From an uncultured bacterium (GTDB lineage Bacteria; Bacillota; Clostridia; Christensenellales; HGM11417): 64,000 bases of DNA. The notes below the pieces were generated by a model. The model did no database searches. It was not told the DNA's origin and worked only from the letters and a program-made list of their open reading frames with translations. The DNA lies in NCBI GenBank assembly GCA_905215695.1, contig CAJMQN010000008.1, positions 43,113 to 107,112 on the forward strand. Reading direction: 5' to 3'. The translations under genes were made by a program, and so were the position numbers. Numbering within the stretch: position 1 is the first letter of the stretch; each line of letters begins with the position of its first letter. Below, one piece after another: positions 32,856 through 40,485 of this stretch.

Positions 32856-32861
32856 ACCGTA

Positions 32862-32890
32862 ATCCTACCATTTCCGGGAACGGTTGTCAA
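32862..32890 (-). promoter_or_regulatory. Sigma-A promoter of the hydrolase, predicted leaderless
   Basis: TTGACA (32885-32890), 17-nt spacer, TAGGAT (32862-32867), then six bases to the ATG at 32855. Confidence 0.75.
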
Positions 32891-32906
32891 TGCTTCCGCG
32901 GGAAAA

Positions 32907-32929
32907 GGGCGGCGAAATTTTCGCCGCCC
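32907..32929 (-). terminator. Terminator after the Pro-rich repeat gene
   Basis: An 11-bp perfect stem (GGGCGGCGAAA and complement) with a one-base centre, followed on the minus strand by TTTTCCC; it begins 5 nt past the stop codon. Confidence 0.75.
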
Positions 32930-32934
32930 CACGG

Positions 32935-33687
32935 TTATTCGGTTGTAGAAGGATTGGGAATGGGCACAGGATTCGGAATGGGCACTTGGGGCGAAGGAAG
33001 AACGGAATCCGGATTAGGCGCCTGCGGTGAAGGAGGAACGGGATTCGGAATAGGCATTTGCGGCGAAGGAAGAACGGAATCCGGCGTCTGCTCTGCGGGC
33101 GTCTCGGGTATGGGTTCTTGCGGCAACGGCGAGGGCAAGGGCTCTTCGGGCAGAGGTCCGGGGCGAGGTCCGGTCTCGGATTCCGGCTCGGGTTCGAAAA
33201 TGTCCCTGCGCAACGAATCCACATAACTGCTGCGCATGCCGCCGTAATAGAATGCGCGGGGCACGCAGAAGGTGCAGGCGATAACTTTTCCGTTGAATTC
33301 GATAAAGAGTTTGGCGGACTGCGCCTCCTCGGGGACGGGAAACAGACCCATGTGCACGCCGAACCGGTAGGTCACGTTGCTCGTGATATCCGCATATTTG
33401 GTGGTGAGCACAGAGCCGGAGAGATCCGAAAACTCCGCCCCCAACCGAATGGACTGCGCCTCGATCGCGCGGATACAGTAGCCGAAACAGAGTGCGCAAT
33501 GTCCCCGCACACACACGGCGGGGTCATAGATGTTCCGCGCTCTGCCCGAAGTCATGCATACGGTGCAGGTACGGTATCCCTTGAGCCGGAAATTGTCAAA
33601 ATTGATCGGACCTTCGTTGGTAAAATATTGCGGCGCGTCCCCCGACGCGTCCGCTACCCACATGGGATTCATAATGAGATTCTGCAT
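32935..33687 (-). CDS. Cys-containing protein with Pro-rich C-terminal repeats
   Basis: A 250-aa protein of unknown function, preceded by SD AAAGGGAG. Residues 1-165 form a compact domain with several cysteines (TCTVCMTSGRAR, CVRGHCALCFGYC, ACTFCVPRAFYYGG), suggesting metal binding or disulfides. From about residue 170 it turns into Pro/Glu-rich sequence ending in near-perfect repeats of the PSPQxPIPNPVP / NPDSVLPSPQ type. No signal peptide. The architecture resembles surface or coat proteins, and the spore cluster lies 3 kb away, but this is only a suggestion. Confidence 0.65.
   Translation of the reverse strand: MQNLIMNPMWVADASGDAPQYFTNEGPINFDNFRLKGYRTCTVCMTSGRARNIYDPAVCVRGHCALCFGYCIRAIEAQSIRLGAEFSDLSGSVLTTKYADITSNVTYRFGVHMGLFPVPEEAQSAKLFIEFNGKVIACTFCVPRAFYYGGMRSSYVDSLRRDIFEPEPESETGPRPGPLPEEPLPSPLPQEPIPETPAEQTPDSVLPSPQMPIPNPVPPSPQAPNPDSVLPSPQVPIPNPVPIPNPSTTE
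32950..33090 (-). repeat. Tandem Pro-rich coding repeats
   Basis: About 2.5 copies of a roughly 60-bp unit inside the Pro-rich gene, differing by a few substitutions. The repeats encode NPDSVLPSPQ and PIPNPVPPSPQ. Such tandem repeats vary readily in copy number. Confidence 0.7.
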
Positions 33688-33830
33688 GTTTTTCTCCCTT
33701 TCGTATAAGAGGATACGTACACATTATATGAATCCCAAGCGTTTTGTGCGCATAGAGAAAGGACGCCCGAAGGCGTCCTCTCTCACACGGTATTTTCCGC
33801 ATCTCTGCGGACTGATTAGGGGGCTATGAA

Positions 33831-35321
33831 TTATGCGGCGGACTCTCTGCGCGCCGCCTTGAGGGACTCGAGCGTCTCCCTTGCCGCCTGTTCGGCGTCC
33901 GCTTTCGCCTTTTTGAAAGCCTCTTCGATTGCGGTCAGTCTGTCGCCGACATCGGCAATCTTTTCATTGACGTACTCGAGGTCCTCTTTGGTCAAATCCT
34001 CTTTCATGGTCTCGAGCACCGCGTCCGCACGCTCCTCGAGAGCGGCAAGCGCCGCCTTCGCCGCAGGCATGGGTTCCTTTCCCTCCACCGCGTCCGAAAT
34101 CGTCTTGACCAGCGTCTTAAACTCGGTGAAATAGGCGTTTTGAATGTTGAGAATCTCCTCCGGAATGAGTCCGGTCAGGTCGGAACAGAGCTTTTTCAGC
34201 GCCGCCTTGTACTCCTCCGCAATGCTTGCGTCAAGCTCCGCGGCAAAGTCCTGCACTTCGGTCATAATCTCTTCTATCTTTTCGCGAATCGCCTCTCGCT
34301 CCTCTGCGGTCATGTTCTTAAAATAACTGTCAAGCCAAGCCTCGAGGGAGGCGAGCGTCACCTTTCCGCCTACAGTGACCGACTGCACAAATGCCTCTTT
34401 TTCCTCTGCGCTCAACCCGAGCGACGCCGCAACCGCGTCCGTCACCCCGGCGGGAACGGCAGTCTCCCTTGCGACGCGCGCCGCTGCTTCCGCCGCGTCG
34501 ATACCCGCCGCCAACGTTCTGCCCGATGCGGTATAGAGATTGTAGATGAGTCCGTAATTGACGTCGTACTTTCTGCCCGTCAGAATATTGGCGAGATCTT
34601 TGGTGTAGGGAATCGTCCAAATGCCGTCAAGGAGCTGTCCCTTCGCGTCCGCGTAAATCCGTTCCGCCGCGGCAGTCGCGACGCGATACGCCTCCGTCGC
34701 GTAGGGTTCGATCTTCGCCGCCCCCTCTCCGATCAAAGCGATCAGCTCGTCGGCATCCATTTCCGCCGCGGCAGTCACCGTCAGCGTGCCGTCCACCCTC
34801 TGCGCCTCGAGCACAAGCCGGAATTTCACAATGTCCATGCCCTGAACCGCCGCGTTGGAGGAATACTCCGCCTTGACCGCGTTCAGCTTTCTCTGCATAG
34901 AGAACGTTCCCTCCCCGCCGAAGTTGAGCGCAAGGTCTCCCGCCTTCGCCTCAAATGCGGCTTTCGCCTTTGCCGTCAGTTTCTCGGCGTCCGCGCGTCC
35001 TGCCGCAGTCACGTTGACCCCGAAATTGGTTTCGTCGAGATACCCGAGTTCAAAGGAAAGTTCGGCAATCTTTTCGAGCGCGTCCTCCGCGGAGAGCCCT
35101 TCGAGTTCTTCTCCGTACAGAAGAACCTGCGCGTCTTCGTTGGCGGCATACACGGAAACAACTCTGTTTTTCTTGTCCAAAGCGAGCGAAATCGAGGGAT
35201 TGACGTCCACAGCCACATAGGAGACCGCCTTTTCCTCTCCCTTCGGCGCGCAAGCCACGCCAAACGTCGCTACCATCGCCAGCGCGAGAAACGCGGCAGT
35301 CAGTTTTATCAGCTTTTTCAT
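33831..35321 (-). CDS. Lipoprotein with RsgI-like sensor domain
   Basis: A 496-aa lipoprotein: signal peptide with lipidated Cys24 (FGVAC), then a domain beginning SYVAVDVNPSISLALDKKNRVVSVYAANEDAQ (about 34-66) that matches the extracellular RsgI/anti-sigma domain, then a long Ala/Glu-rich helical region. The same domain occurs in the anti-sigma protein encoded upstream. Its promoter carries the same CCAATAAA-N14-CGTTTAAT element as the sigma-factor operon, so it is very likely an output or modulator of that ECF system. Function unknown; a competing ligand sensor or decoy for the anti-sigma protein is possible. Confidence 0.75.
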   Translation of the reverse strand: MKKLIKLTAAFLALAMVATFGVACAPKGEEKAVSYVAVDVNPSISLALDKKNRVVSVYAANEDAQVLLYGEELEGLSAEDALEKIAELSFELGYLDETNFGVNVTAAGRADAEKLTAKAKAAFEAKAGDLALNFGGEGTFSMQRKLNAVKAEYSSNAAVQGMDIVKFRLVLEAQRVDGTLTVTAAAEMDADELIALIGEGAAKIEPYATEAYRVATAAAERIYADAKGQLLDGIWTIPYTKDLANILTGRKYDVNYGLIYNLYTASGRTLAAGIDAAEAAARVARETAVPAGVTDAVAASLGLSAEEKEAFVQSVTVGGKVTLASLEAWLDSYFKNMTAEEREAIREKIEEIMTEVQDFAAELDASIAEEYKAALKKLCSDLTGLIPEEILNIQNAYFTEFKTLVKTISDAVEGKEPMPAAKAALAALEERADAVLETMKEDLTKEDLEYVNEKIADVGDRLTAIEEAFKKAKADAEQAARETLESLKAARRESAA

Positions 35322-35352
35322 TCCGATTCACCTCTTGTTTTTGTTTACGCTC

Positions 35353-35382
35353 ATTAAACGAAACGAAAACGCCTTTTATTGG
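35353..35382 (-). promoter_or_regulatory. Predicted ECF-sigma promoter of the lipoprotein gene
   Basis: CCAATAAA (35375-35382), 14 nt, CGTTTAAT (35353-35360), read leftward. Both 8-mers and the spacing are identical to the element upstream of the ECF gene; the last base is 32 nt from the ATG at 35321. Confidence 0.75.
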
Positions 35383-35394
35383 GTAATTTTAAAA

Positions 35395-36684
35395 TTATTT
35401 TCCGATTCGTTCGAGAAACGCCGCATAGTCGCTCTCCCCGATGGCGGGGCGCGGAAGACGGAACAGCGTCTCAAACCTCGCGGTCAGCGCGGCGGCGCGG
35501 CTCTCCACCAGTTCCGCGATATTCGCCGCAAGCCCTTCCGCCGTCTCCGTGCTCCCGTCAAAGAGTTCGTTTAAAATGGTATGCAGAAGGTCGTTGGAGA
35601 CAAAATAAAAATAGTTGACCCGCACGCCCAAATTTTTGAGTCCCCCGAAGGTTTCGGCGTTAATCCCTGCCCGAGACAGTTCGCGCAGGGCTTCGACGTC
35701 CGCGAGCTGAATGCCCGCAAGATAGGCGGCGCGAGCTGTTTTGTACTGCAATGCCGTCCACGTGTTCCGCTCCGAATAATCCTGACCGTAGAGCAAATTC
35801 ATTCGGGTGAGCGCGGCGCGAATTTCCGCGATCCGAGAAGAAGTCTCCGCATTCTCCGCCGCCGTCCAATAATCCTTGCCGCACAATTCAATCAGTTCTT
35901 CGTTTAAGCTCTCGATTTCCGCAAACAGGTCGTATTTCATGAGCGCGTCGAACAAGAGGTCCTCGGCGTAGGCATACGCGGCGGTTTCGGCGTAAGTCTC
36001 GAGCGCGTCGGCATCTCCGAGCCGTTCGTAGACGAGCCGCGCCCCCTCTTCGAGCGTAACGGCGCGCGTCCCTGCGTCCGCGTTCCGCTCCGTCCTGCCC
36101 TCCGCGTAGAGATAGATTCCTTTCTCCCGAAAATACGCCGAAATCCCCTCCGCAATCTCCTGCGCGCGTTCCTCGGCAATCTCTTCCGCCCCCGTGAGCG
36201 TGACGGAAACGGCGTTGTAATCTCCTTCCGCACCGCGGTTTCCGAACTCAAAAAATCCGGTCAAAGCTGCACGTTCCGCGACGCGCAGGGCGGCGTCCTT
36301 GCCGGACAGCCCGATCAGCGCGTCCGAAAAACTCTCTTCCTCGAGCAGGGTATCCGCGTCCGCATTGCCGCTCGAGACGGCGCGGACTTTCCCCTCTTCG
36401 TCGAGCACCATCAGAACGGAGGGATTGATATCCACGCGCAGAATCGCCACGCCCCCGCTCTTTCCGGGCAATCCGAGCACGATTCCCGCCGCCGCGATAC
36501 AGAGAATCAGTACCGCCGCCGCAACGGACAGTATCCGAAAACGCAGTCTCCGCCGTCCGGGAACGGGTTTTCTGTCCGCAGGCGCGCGGGTCTCGATGGG
36601 CGTGTTTTTGAGCGCGTCGGAAAGTTCGGGAACTGTCTCGTCCAGTTCTCTGTTCAGTTTATCCAAAAAATCCGAACTTTTCAT
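35395..36684 (-). CDS. RsgI-like membrane anti-sigma factor
   Basis: A 429-aa protein encoded with the ECF sigma factor (ATGA overlap at 36681-36684). Residues 1-50 are cytoplasmic and would bind sigma; one membrane helix spans about 52-74; the outside part starts with an RsgI-like domain (AILRVDINPSVLMVLDEEGKVRAVSSGNADAD) followed by a helical region. It is homologous over much of its length to the lipoprotein encoded downstream. It should hold the sigma factor inactive until an envelope signal is sensed. The anti-sigma role follows from topology and gene order. Confidence 0.82.
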   Translation of the reverse strand: MKSSDFLDKLNRELDETVPELSDALKNTPIETRAPADRKPVPGRRRLRFRILSVAAAVLILCIAAAGIVLGLPGKSGGVAILRVDINPSVLMVLDEEGKVRAVSSGNADADTLLEEESFSDALIGLSGKDAALRVAERAALTGFFEFGNRGAEGDYNAVSVTLTGAEEIAEERAQEIAEGISAYFREKGIYLYAEGRTERNADAGTRAVTLEEGARLVYERLGDADALETYAETAAYAYAEDLLFDALMKYDLFAEIESLNEELIELCGKDYWTAAENAETSSRIAEIRAALTRMNLLYGQDYSERNTWTALQYKTARAAYLAGIQLADVEALRELSRAGINAETFGGLKNLGVRVNYFYFVSNDLLHTILNELFDGSTETAEGLAANIAELVESRAAALTARFETLFRLPRPAIGESDYAAFLERIGK

Positions 36685-37190
36685 CCTTGCTCCTCCTCGT
36701 ATTTTTCAAGTTTCTTGAGCGCCGCGCTGTACTTCCAAGTGACCGTCCCGAGGGGCAGGGAAAGCCGCTCGGCAATCTCCCGATGCCTGTACCCCCAGAA
36801 CACGTGCAGAACGACGATTTCCCGCTCCTCTTCGGTCAGCGCGCCCAACAGATAGTCGAGCGCAGACCCGTTCTCCCGCGCAGGCGTTTCGGACATCGCG
36901 TCCTCGGGTTCGCACCGAAACCTTTTCCGCCTGCGAAGTTCGTCTATACAGAGGTTTTTGACAATCTGCAACAGCCAGGCGCGGGCATTTCCGCCCCGAT
37001 AGGTGTAGGCGCGCCGTTTGACCTGCAGAAACGCCGTCTGCATGACGTCCTCCGCGCTCTCCCGTTCCCCGAGATAGGAAAACGCGAACGCATAGACGCC
37101 CTTGGCGGTCTCCCTGTAGAGACGCTCAAAACAGGCGTTGTCTCCCTCCGCGACCTTTTTCATGAGGCTGTCAAGCTCATGTCCGTCCAT
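36681..37190 (-). CDS. ECF-family RNA polymerase sigma factor
   Basis: A 169-aa ECF sigma factor. Region 2 covers about 10-85 (ACFERLYRETAKGVYAFAFSYLGERESAEDVMQTAFLQV and AWLLQIVKNLCIDELRRRKR) and region 4 covers about 110-165 (LTEEEREIVVLHVFWGYRHREIAERLSLPLGTVTWKYSAALKKLEKY). It is followed by its RsgI-like anti-sigma gene. The element at 37223-37252 is repeated before the downstream lipoprotein gene, supporting autoregulation. Confidence 0.92.
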   Translation of the reverse strand: MDGHELDSLMKKVAEGDNACFERLYRETAKGVYAFAFSYLGERESAEDVMQTAFLQVKRRAYTYRGGNARAWLLQIVKNLCIDELRRRKRFRCEPEDAMSETPARENGSALDYLLGALTEEEREIVVLHVFWGYRHREIAERLSLPLGTVTWKYSAALKKLEKYEEEQG

Positions 37191-37222
37191 AGTTACCCCT
37201 CTAAACAGTCCTTATACCTTAT

Positions 37223-37252
37223 ATTAAACGCCGAATCCCCGACGTTTATTGG
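37223..37252 (-). promoter_or_regulatory. Predicted autoregulatory ECF-sigma promoter
   Basis: CCAATAAA (37245-37252), 14 nt, CGTTTAAT (37223-37230), read leftward, ending 33 nt before the ATG at 37190. The twin element lies before the lipoprotein gene. Confidence 0.75.
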
Positions 37253-37260
37253 CGAAACCC

Positions 37261-37297
37261 AAAAAAAAGAGCGGAACGCAAACGCGCCCCGCTCCTT
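37261..37297 (-). terminator. Terminator after ferritin
   Basis: Stem GAGCGG/CCGCTC (37269-37274 with 37289-37294), followed on the minus strand by T8. Confidence 0.8.
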
Positions 37298-37307
37298 TCC
37301 AACATGT

Positions 37308-37823
37308 TCAGGCATTCGCAGCAGTCGCGGGCGTATAGACGCGCGCCGCAAGTTCCTGATTGAGCATATAGAGTCCCTTGGAATCTCCGCCGAAGAGTTT
37401 CATCTTTTTGACGAGGTCTTCCGCGTTCTTCTCCTCCTCTCCCTGCTCCTTGACAAACCAGTCCAAAAACTGCATGGTCTTAAAGTCCTTCTTCTCAAAC
37501 GCGGCGGCGTAAATCGCCGATATGAGCGAAGTGACGTACTTTTCATGTTCAAACCCCGCCTCGAGGGGGTCAAGGTGCGTCTTAAAAATCTTATCGGGCT
37601 TGGCGACCTCCGAGAAAGCGACGCGCACGCCGTTGTCAATGAGATAGGTCCGCATCATCATCGCGTGATCCCGTTCCTCCTGCGCTTGCACCTCGTACCA
37701 GTGCGCGAACCCTTCCAATCCCTCGTCCGCGTAATAGTTCGCAAAATCCAAATAGAGATAGGCAGAGTAAAGCTCTTTGTTGATTTGGTCGTTCAACAGT
37801 TCCGCAATCTTTTTATCCAGCAT
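37308..37823 (-). CDS. ftn: Ferritin
   Basis: A 171-aa bacterial non-heme ferritin starting at MLDKKIAELL after SD GGAGG. Ferroxidase residues fall in ELYSAYLYLDFANYYADEGLEGFAHWYEVQAQEERDHAMMM (E near 17, ExxH-type EERDH) and in the later WFVKEQGEEEKNAEDLV helix. It oxidises and stores iron in a 24-mer shell. It is a single-gene unit with its own promoter, divergent from an AraC regulator. Confidence 0.93.
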   Translation of the reverse strand: MLDKKIAELLNDQINKELYSAYLYLDFANYYADEGLEGFAHWYEVQAQEERDHAMMMRTYLIDNGVRVAFSEVAKPDKIFKTHLDPLEAGFEHEKYVTSLISAIYAAAFEKKDFKTMQFLDWFVKEQGEEEKNAEDLVKKMKLFGGDSKGLYMLNQELAARVYTPATAANA

Positions 37824-37857
37824 CGCAAACCTCCGATTTGTTGATTTCTCTATCGTT

Positions 37858-37886
37858 ATTATACAATAATTTCCCAAAAATGGCAA
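37858..37886 (-). promoter_or_regulatory. Ferritin promoter
   Basis: TTGCCA (37881-37886), 17-nt spacer, TATAAT (37858-37863). The -10 lies inside a small dyad (TTATT-N4-AATAA). Confidence 0.75.
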
Positions 37887-37905
37887 GCGGTAAACGCCCC
37901 GCCTC

Positions 37906-37934
37906 TTGCCAATCCCGACAATTTGCTGTATAAT
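37906..37934 (+). promoter_or_regulatory. Promoter of the AraC-family gene at 37954
   Basis: TTGCCA (37906-37911), 17-nt spacer, TATAAT (37929-37934); SD AGGAGA follows before the ATG at 37954. Confidence 0.75.
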
Positions 37935-37953
37935 GAGGACAGGAGAAACGCCT

Positions 37954-38826
37954 ATGAACTTTGTTCTGCACGACTTCCATATTCAAATCAGGGTCACAAG
38001 AATCGCGCACGTCCACTACTTCGAATTCACGCACGACTACGCGACCGCGCCGGACTCCCACCCCTTTCACGAGCTCGTGTATATCGACTCGGGACATATG
38101 GCGGTCGAATCCGAGAATTTCCGGGGACGGCTCGAGGAGGGGCAGATGATTCTGCACAGCCCGAACGAAACGCACGCCCTGCGCTGCGACTGCGCGGCAA
38201 ACGTCATCATCATCGGATTTCGCTGCGACAGCGAGCGGCTCGCCGTATTCGGGAAAAGGAGCACGCCCCTGTCCGAACAAATGCGCAGGCTTCTCGCCCA
38301 AATCGTCAAGGAAGGCAGAAACGTCTTTTCTCCACCCTACGATATTCCCAACCAACGCAATATGACCAAACGCGAAACCTACCCCTTCGGCGCGGATCAG
38401 CTCATCAAAAATTTGCTCGAATACTTTTTGATCAAGTTGCTCCGCAACGAAGAAACGGACGCGGCGGCGTTTGACGAGGACGCGGCGGGCGGGGACTCCC
38501 CCGTCTATGAAATCCGCGACTATCTCGACCGCAACGTGGGAAAACGCACTTCCCTGAACGAACTCTGTCTGCTCTTCGGGACAAATAAGACGACGCTGTG
38601 CAGGGAGTTTCGGAGATTGACCGGCGACACCGTGGTGGATTACTGTAACAAGCTCCGAATGAAGGAAGCCAAAAAGCGAATCCGCGAGGGCGGAGAAACC
38701 TTTTCCCGCATTGCCGAGGATTTGAATTTCAGTTCTATTCACTATTTTACCCGCCTGTTCATTCAGTACGAAGGGCTCACGCCGACGCAATACCTGCATT
38801 CCATCAAGTCAAAACTCGAGTCTTAA
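37954..38826 (+). CDS. AraC-family transcriptional regulator
   Basis: A 290-aa regulator with an N-terminal cupin sensor (HYFEFTHDYATAPDSHPFHELVYIDSGHMAVES, about 20-60) and a C-terminal AraC HTH pair (about 190-285; TSLNELCLLFGTNKTTLCREFRRLTGDTVVDYCNKLRMKEAKKRI, FSRIAEDLNFSSIHYFTRLF). The start at 37954 is set by SD AGGAGA. No sugar gene is directly attached; the PurF paralogue converges on it and ferritin diverges, so the target is unknown. Confidence 0.88.
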   Translation: MNFVLHDFHIQIRVTRIAHVHYFEFTHDYATAPDSHPFHELVYIDSGHMAVESENFRGRLEEGQMILHSPNETHALRCDCAANVIIIGFRCDSERLAVFGKRSTPLSEQMRRLLAQIVKEGRNVFSPPYDIPNQRNMTKRETYPFGADQLIKNLLEYFLIKLLRNEETDAAAFDEDAAGGDSPVYEIRDYLDRNVGKRTSLNELCLLFGTNKTTLCREFRRLTGDTVVDYCNKLRMKEAKKRIREGGETFSRIAEDLNFSSIHYFTRLFIQYEGLTPTQYLHSIKSKLES

Positions 38827-38860
38827 AAAGGCGTATGCGAAAACCGCATACGCCCTTTTT
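38825..38860. terminator. Bidirectional terminator
   Basis: Stem GGCGTATGCG/CGCATACGCC (38830-38839 with 38845-38854) flanked by A5 and CTTTTTT, between the convergent AraC and PurF-like genes. Confidence 0.85.
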
Positions 38861-38861
38861 T

Positions 38862-40265
38862 CTATTTTTTACCGTTCCAGCAGTATGTGCAGAGTTTACA
38901 GGGCGAAATGCCCGTTGAGGCGATCATGTCGTCCAACCGATGATAGCGAAGGGTCGTGAACTTTAGTTCGGAACGGATCCCCTCCACCATCGCCGCGTAT
39001 TCAGCCGAATTCGGGTCGGCGTAAGCGTCGATATTCCGATAGGCGTCCCCCTCTTGCAGCCCTGCGATGACCCGCCGCGCGATGAGGTCCATCTCGGAAG
39101 TGGAACGCGAAAAGTTCAGATACCTGCATCCGTAGAGAATGGGCGGACATGCGAGCCGGATATGCAGTTCTTTCGCGCCGCTCCGGTACAGAAACTCCGT
39201 GGTCTCACGCAACTGTGTGCCCCGGACAATGGAATCGTCAATGAGCACCAACCGCTTGCCGCGGATGAGCTCGTCCACCGGAATCAGTTTCATGTGCGCG
39301 ATGAGATTGCGCTGTTTCTGCTTTTGCGGCATAAAGGAGCGCGGCCATGTGGGCGTATATTTGATAAAGGGGCGAGAGAACGGAATGCCCGAACGGGTGG
39401 AATATCCGATGGCGTGCGCGATTCCCGAATCGGGAACGCCCGCCACGCTGTCCGCCGAGGCATTGTCCCGCGCGGCAAGCATATCACCGCAGCGATATCG
39501 CATCTGTTCGACGCCCACTCCCTCGTAGGAGGACGCAGGATAGCCGTAATACACCCAAAGGAAGGTGCAGATTTTCATCTCTTCGGAGGGCGGCACAAGA
39601 ACTTCAACGGATTCCGGCGTCACAAAATCGACTTCGCCGGGTCCGAGCTCTTTGCAGTGCGCATATCCGAGGTTGAGATAGGCAAAGGATTCAAAGGACG
39701 CACAGTAAGCCCCGTTCTTTTTGCCGATGGCGACGGGGGTTCTGCCGACCTTATCCCGCGCGGCATAGAGCCCCTCGGAAGTCAGAATCAGCATGGACAT
39801 CGAACCGTCGATCATGCTCTGCGCGTATCGGATTCCCTCGGGGATAGAATCTTTGCGGTTGATCAGCGCCGCGGTAAGTTCGGTGGGATTGATGTCTCCC
39901 CCGCTCATCTCCAAAAAGTGCGTCGTCCCCTCGGTAAAGGCGCGCTTGACAAGCTCGTCCACGTTGTTGATTCGTCCGACGGTCGTAATCGCAAAGTTGC
40001 CGAGATGGGAACGAACTATGAGCGGTTGGGGCTCGCTGTCCGAAATACAGCCGATTCCGAGATTGCCCTTCATCTCCTCGACATCGCGCTCAAACTTTGT
40101 CCGAAAGGGTGAATTTTCGATATTGTGAATCGCGCGCTGAAAGCCGTTTGCGCCATAGACCGCCATGCCGCCGCGCTTGGTGCCGAGGTGCGAGTGGTAA
40201 TCCGTTCCGAAAAACAGATCGAATACGCAATCGTTTTTAGAAGCTACTCCGAAAAATCCGCCCAT
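38862..40265 (-). CDS. Amidophosphoribosyltransferase (PurF) paralogue lacking the catalytic N-terminal Cys
   Basis: A 467-aa PurF-family protein. The phosphoribosyltransferase domain is intact, with PRPP loop RLVLIDDSIVRGTQLRET. Cysteines that could hold the regulatory Fe-S cluster are present (KICTF, LACPP, CKLCTYC). The N-terminus, however, reads M-GGFFGVASK: the glutamine-amidotransferase nucleophile, normally Cys in position 2 (CGIFG), is Gly. Glutamine hydrolysis is therefore unlikely; ammonia use or a non-purine role is possible. It is a single gene with its own promoter and SD (TAGGAG), not beside other pur genes. Confidence 0.85.
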   Translation of the reverse strand: MGGFFGVASKNDCVFDLFFGTDYHSHLGTKRGGMAVYGANGFQRAIHNIENSPFRTKFERDVEEMKGNLGIGCISDSEPQPLIVRSHLGNFAITTVGRINNVDELVKRAFTEGTTHFLEMSGGDINPTELTAALINRKDSIPEGIRYAQSMIDGSMSMLILTSEGLYAARDKVGRTPVAIGKKNGAYCASFESFAYLNLGYAHCKELGPGEVDFVTPESVEVLVPPSEEMKICTFLWVYYGYPASSYEGVGVEQMRYRCGDMLAARDNASADSVAGVPDSGIAHAIGYSTRSGIPFSRPFIKYTPTWPRSFMPQKQKQRNLIAHMKLIPVDELIRGKRLVLIDDSIVRGTQLRETTEFLYRSGAKELHIRLACPPILYGCRYLNFSRSTSEMDLIARRVIAGLQEGDAYRNIDAYADPNSAEYAAMVEGIRSELKFTTLRYHRLDDMIASTGISPCKLCTYCWNGKK

Positions 40266-40304
40266 TTTATACTCCTATCATTTGTCCGTCAAAGTATTGT
40301 TTTT

Positions 40305-40333
40305 ATTTTACCACAAATCGCCCCGCTCCGCAA
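40305..40333 (-). promoter_or_regulatory. Promoter of the PurF paralogue
   Basis: TTGCGG (40328-40333), 17-nt spacer, TAAAAT (40305-40310), 39 nt before the ATG at 40265. Confidence 0.55.
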
Positions 40334-40383
40334 CCTATCGCCCCGCTCTCTTTCATTTTTATTTTAGTCAGTCAGACCCATAA

Positions 40384-40413
40384 GAAAAGGAACCGAAATT
40401 TCGGTTCCTTTTC
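40384..40413 (-). terminator. Terminator downstream of the GH78 gene
   Basis: A 30-nt perfect palindrome made of GAAAAGGAACCGAAA and its complement; T-rich on both sides, about 70 nt past the GH78 stop. Confidence 0.75.
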
Positions 40414-40485
40414 TTTATTTGCGGAACACCTCGAGCTGCGAAATCAGCTATTCCTTTCCTCCCGAATTTGATTCGCCTATATCCT

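Noticed and set aside
32950..33090. CRISPR-like array
   Set aside because: The repeats are contiguous, coding and in frame with a Pro-rich protein; there are no unique spacers.
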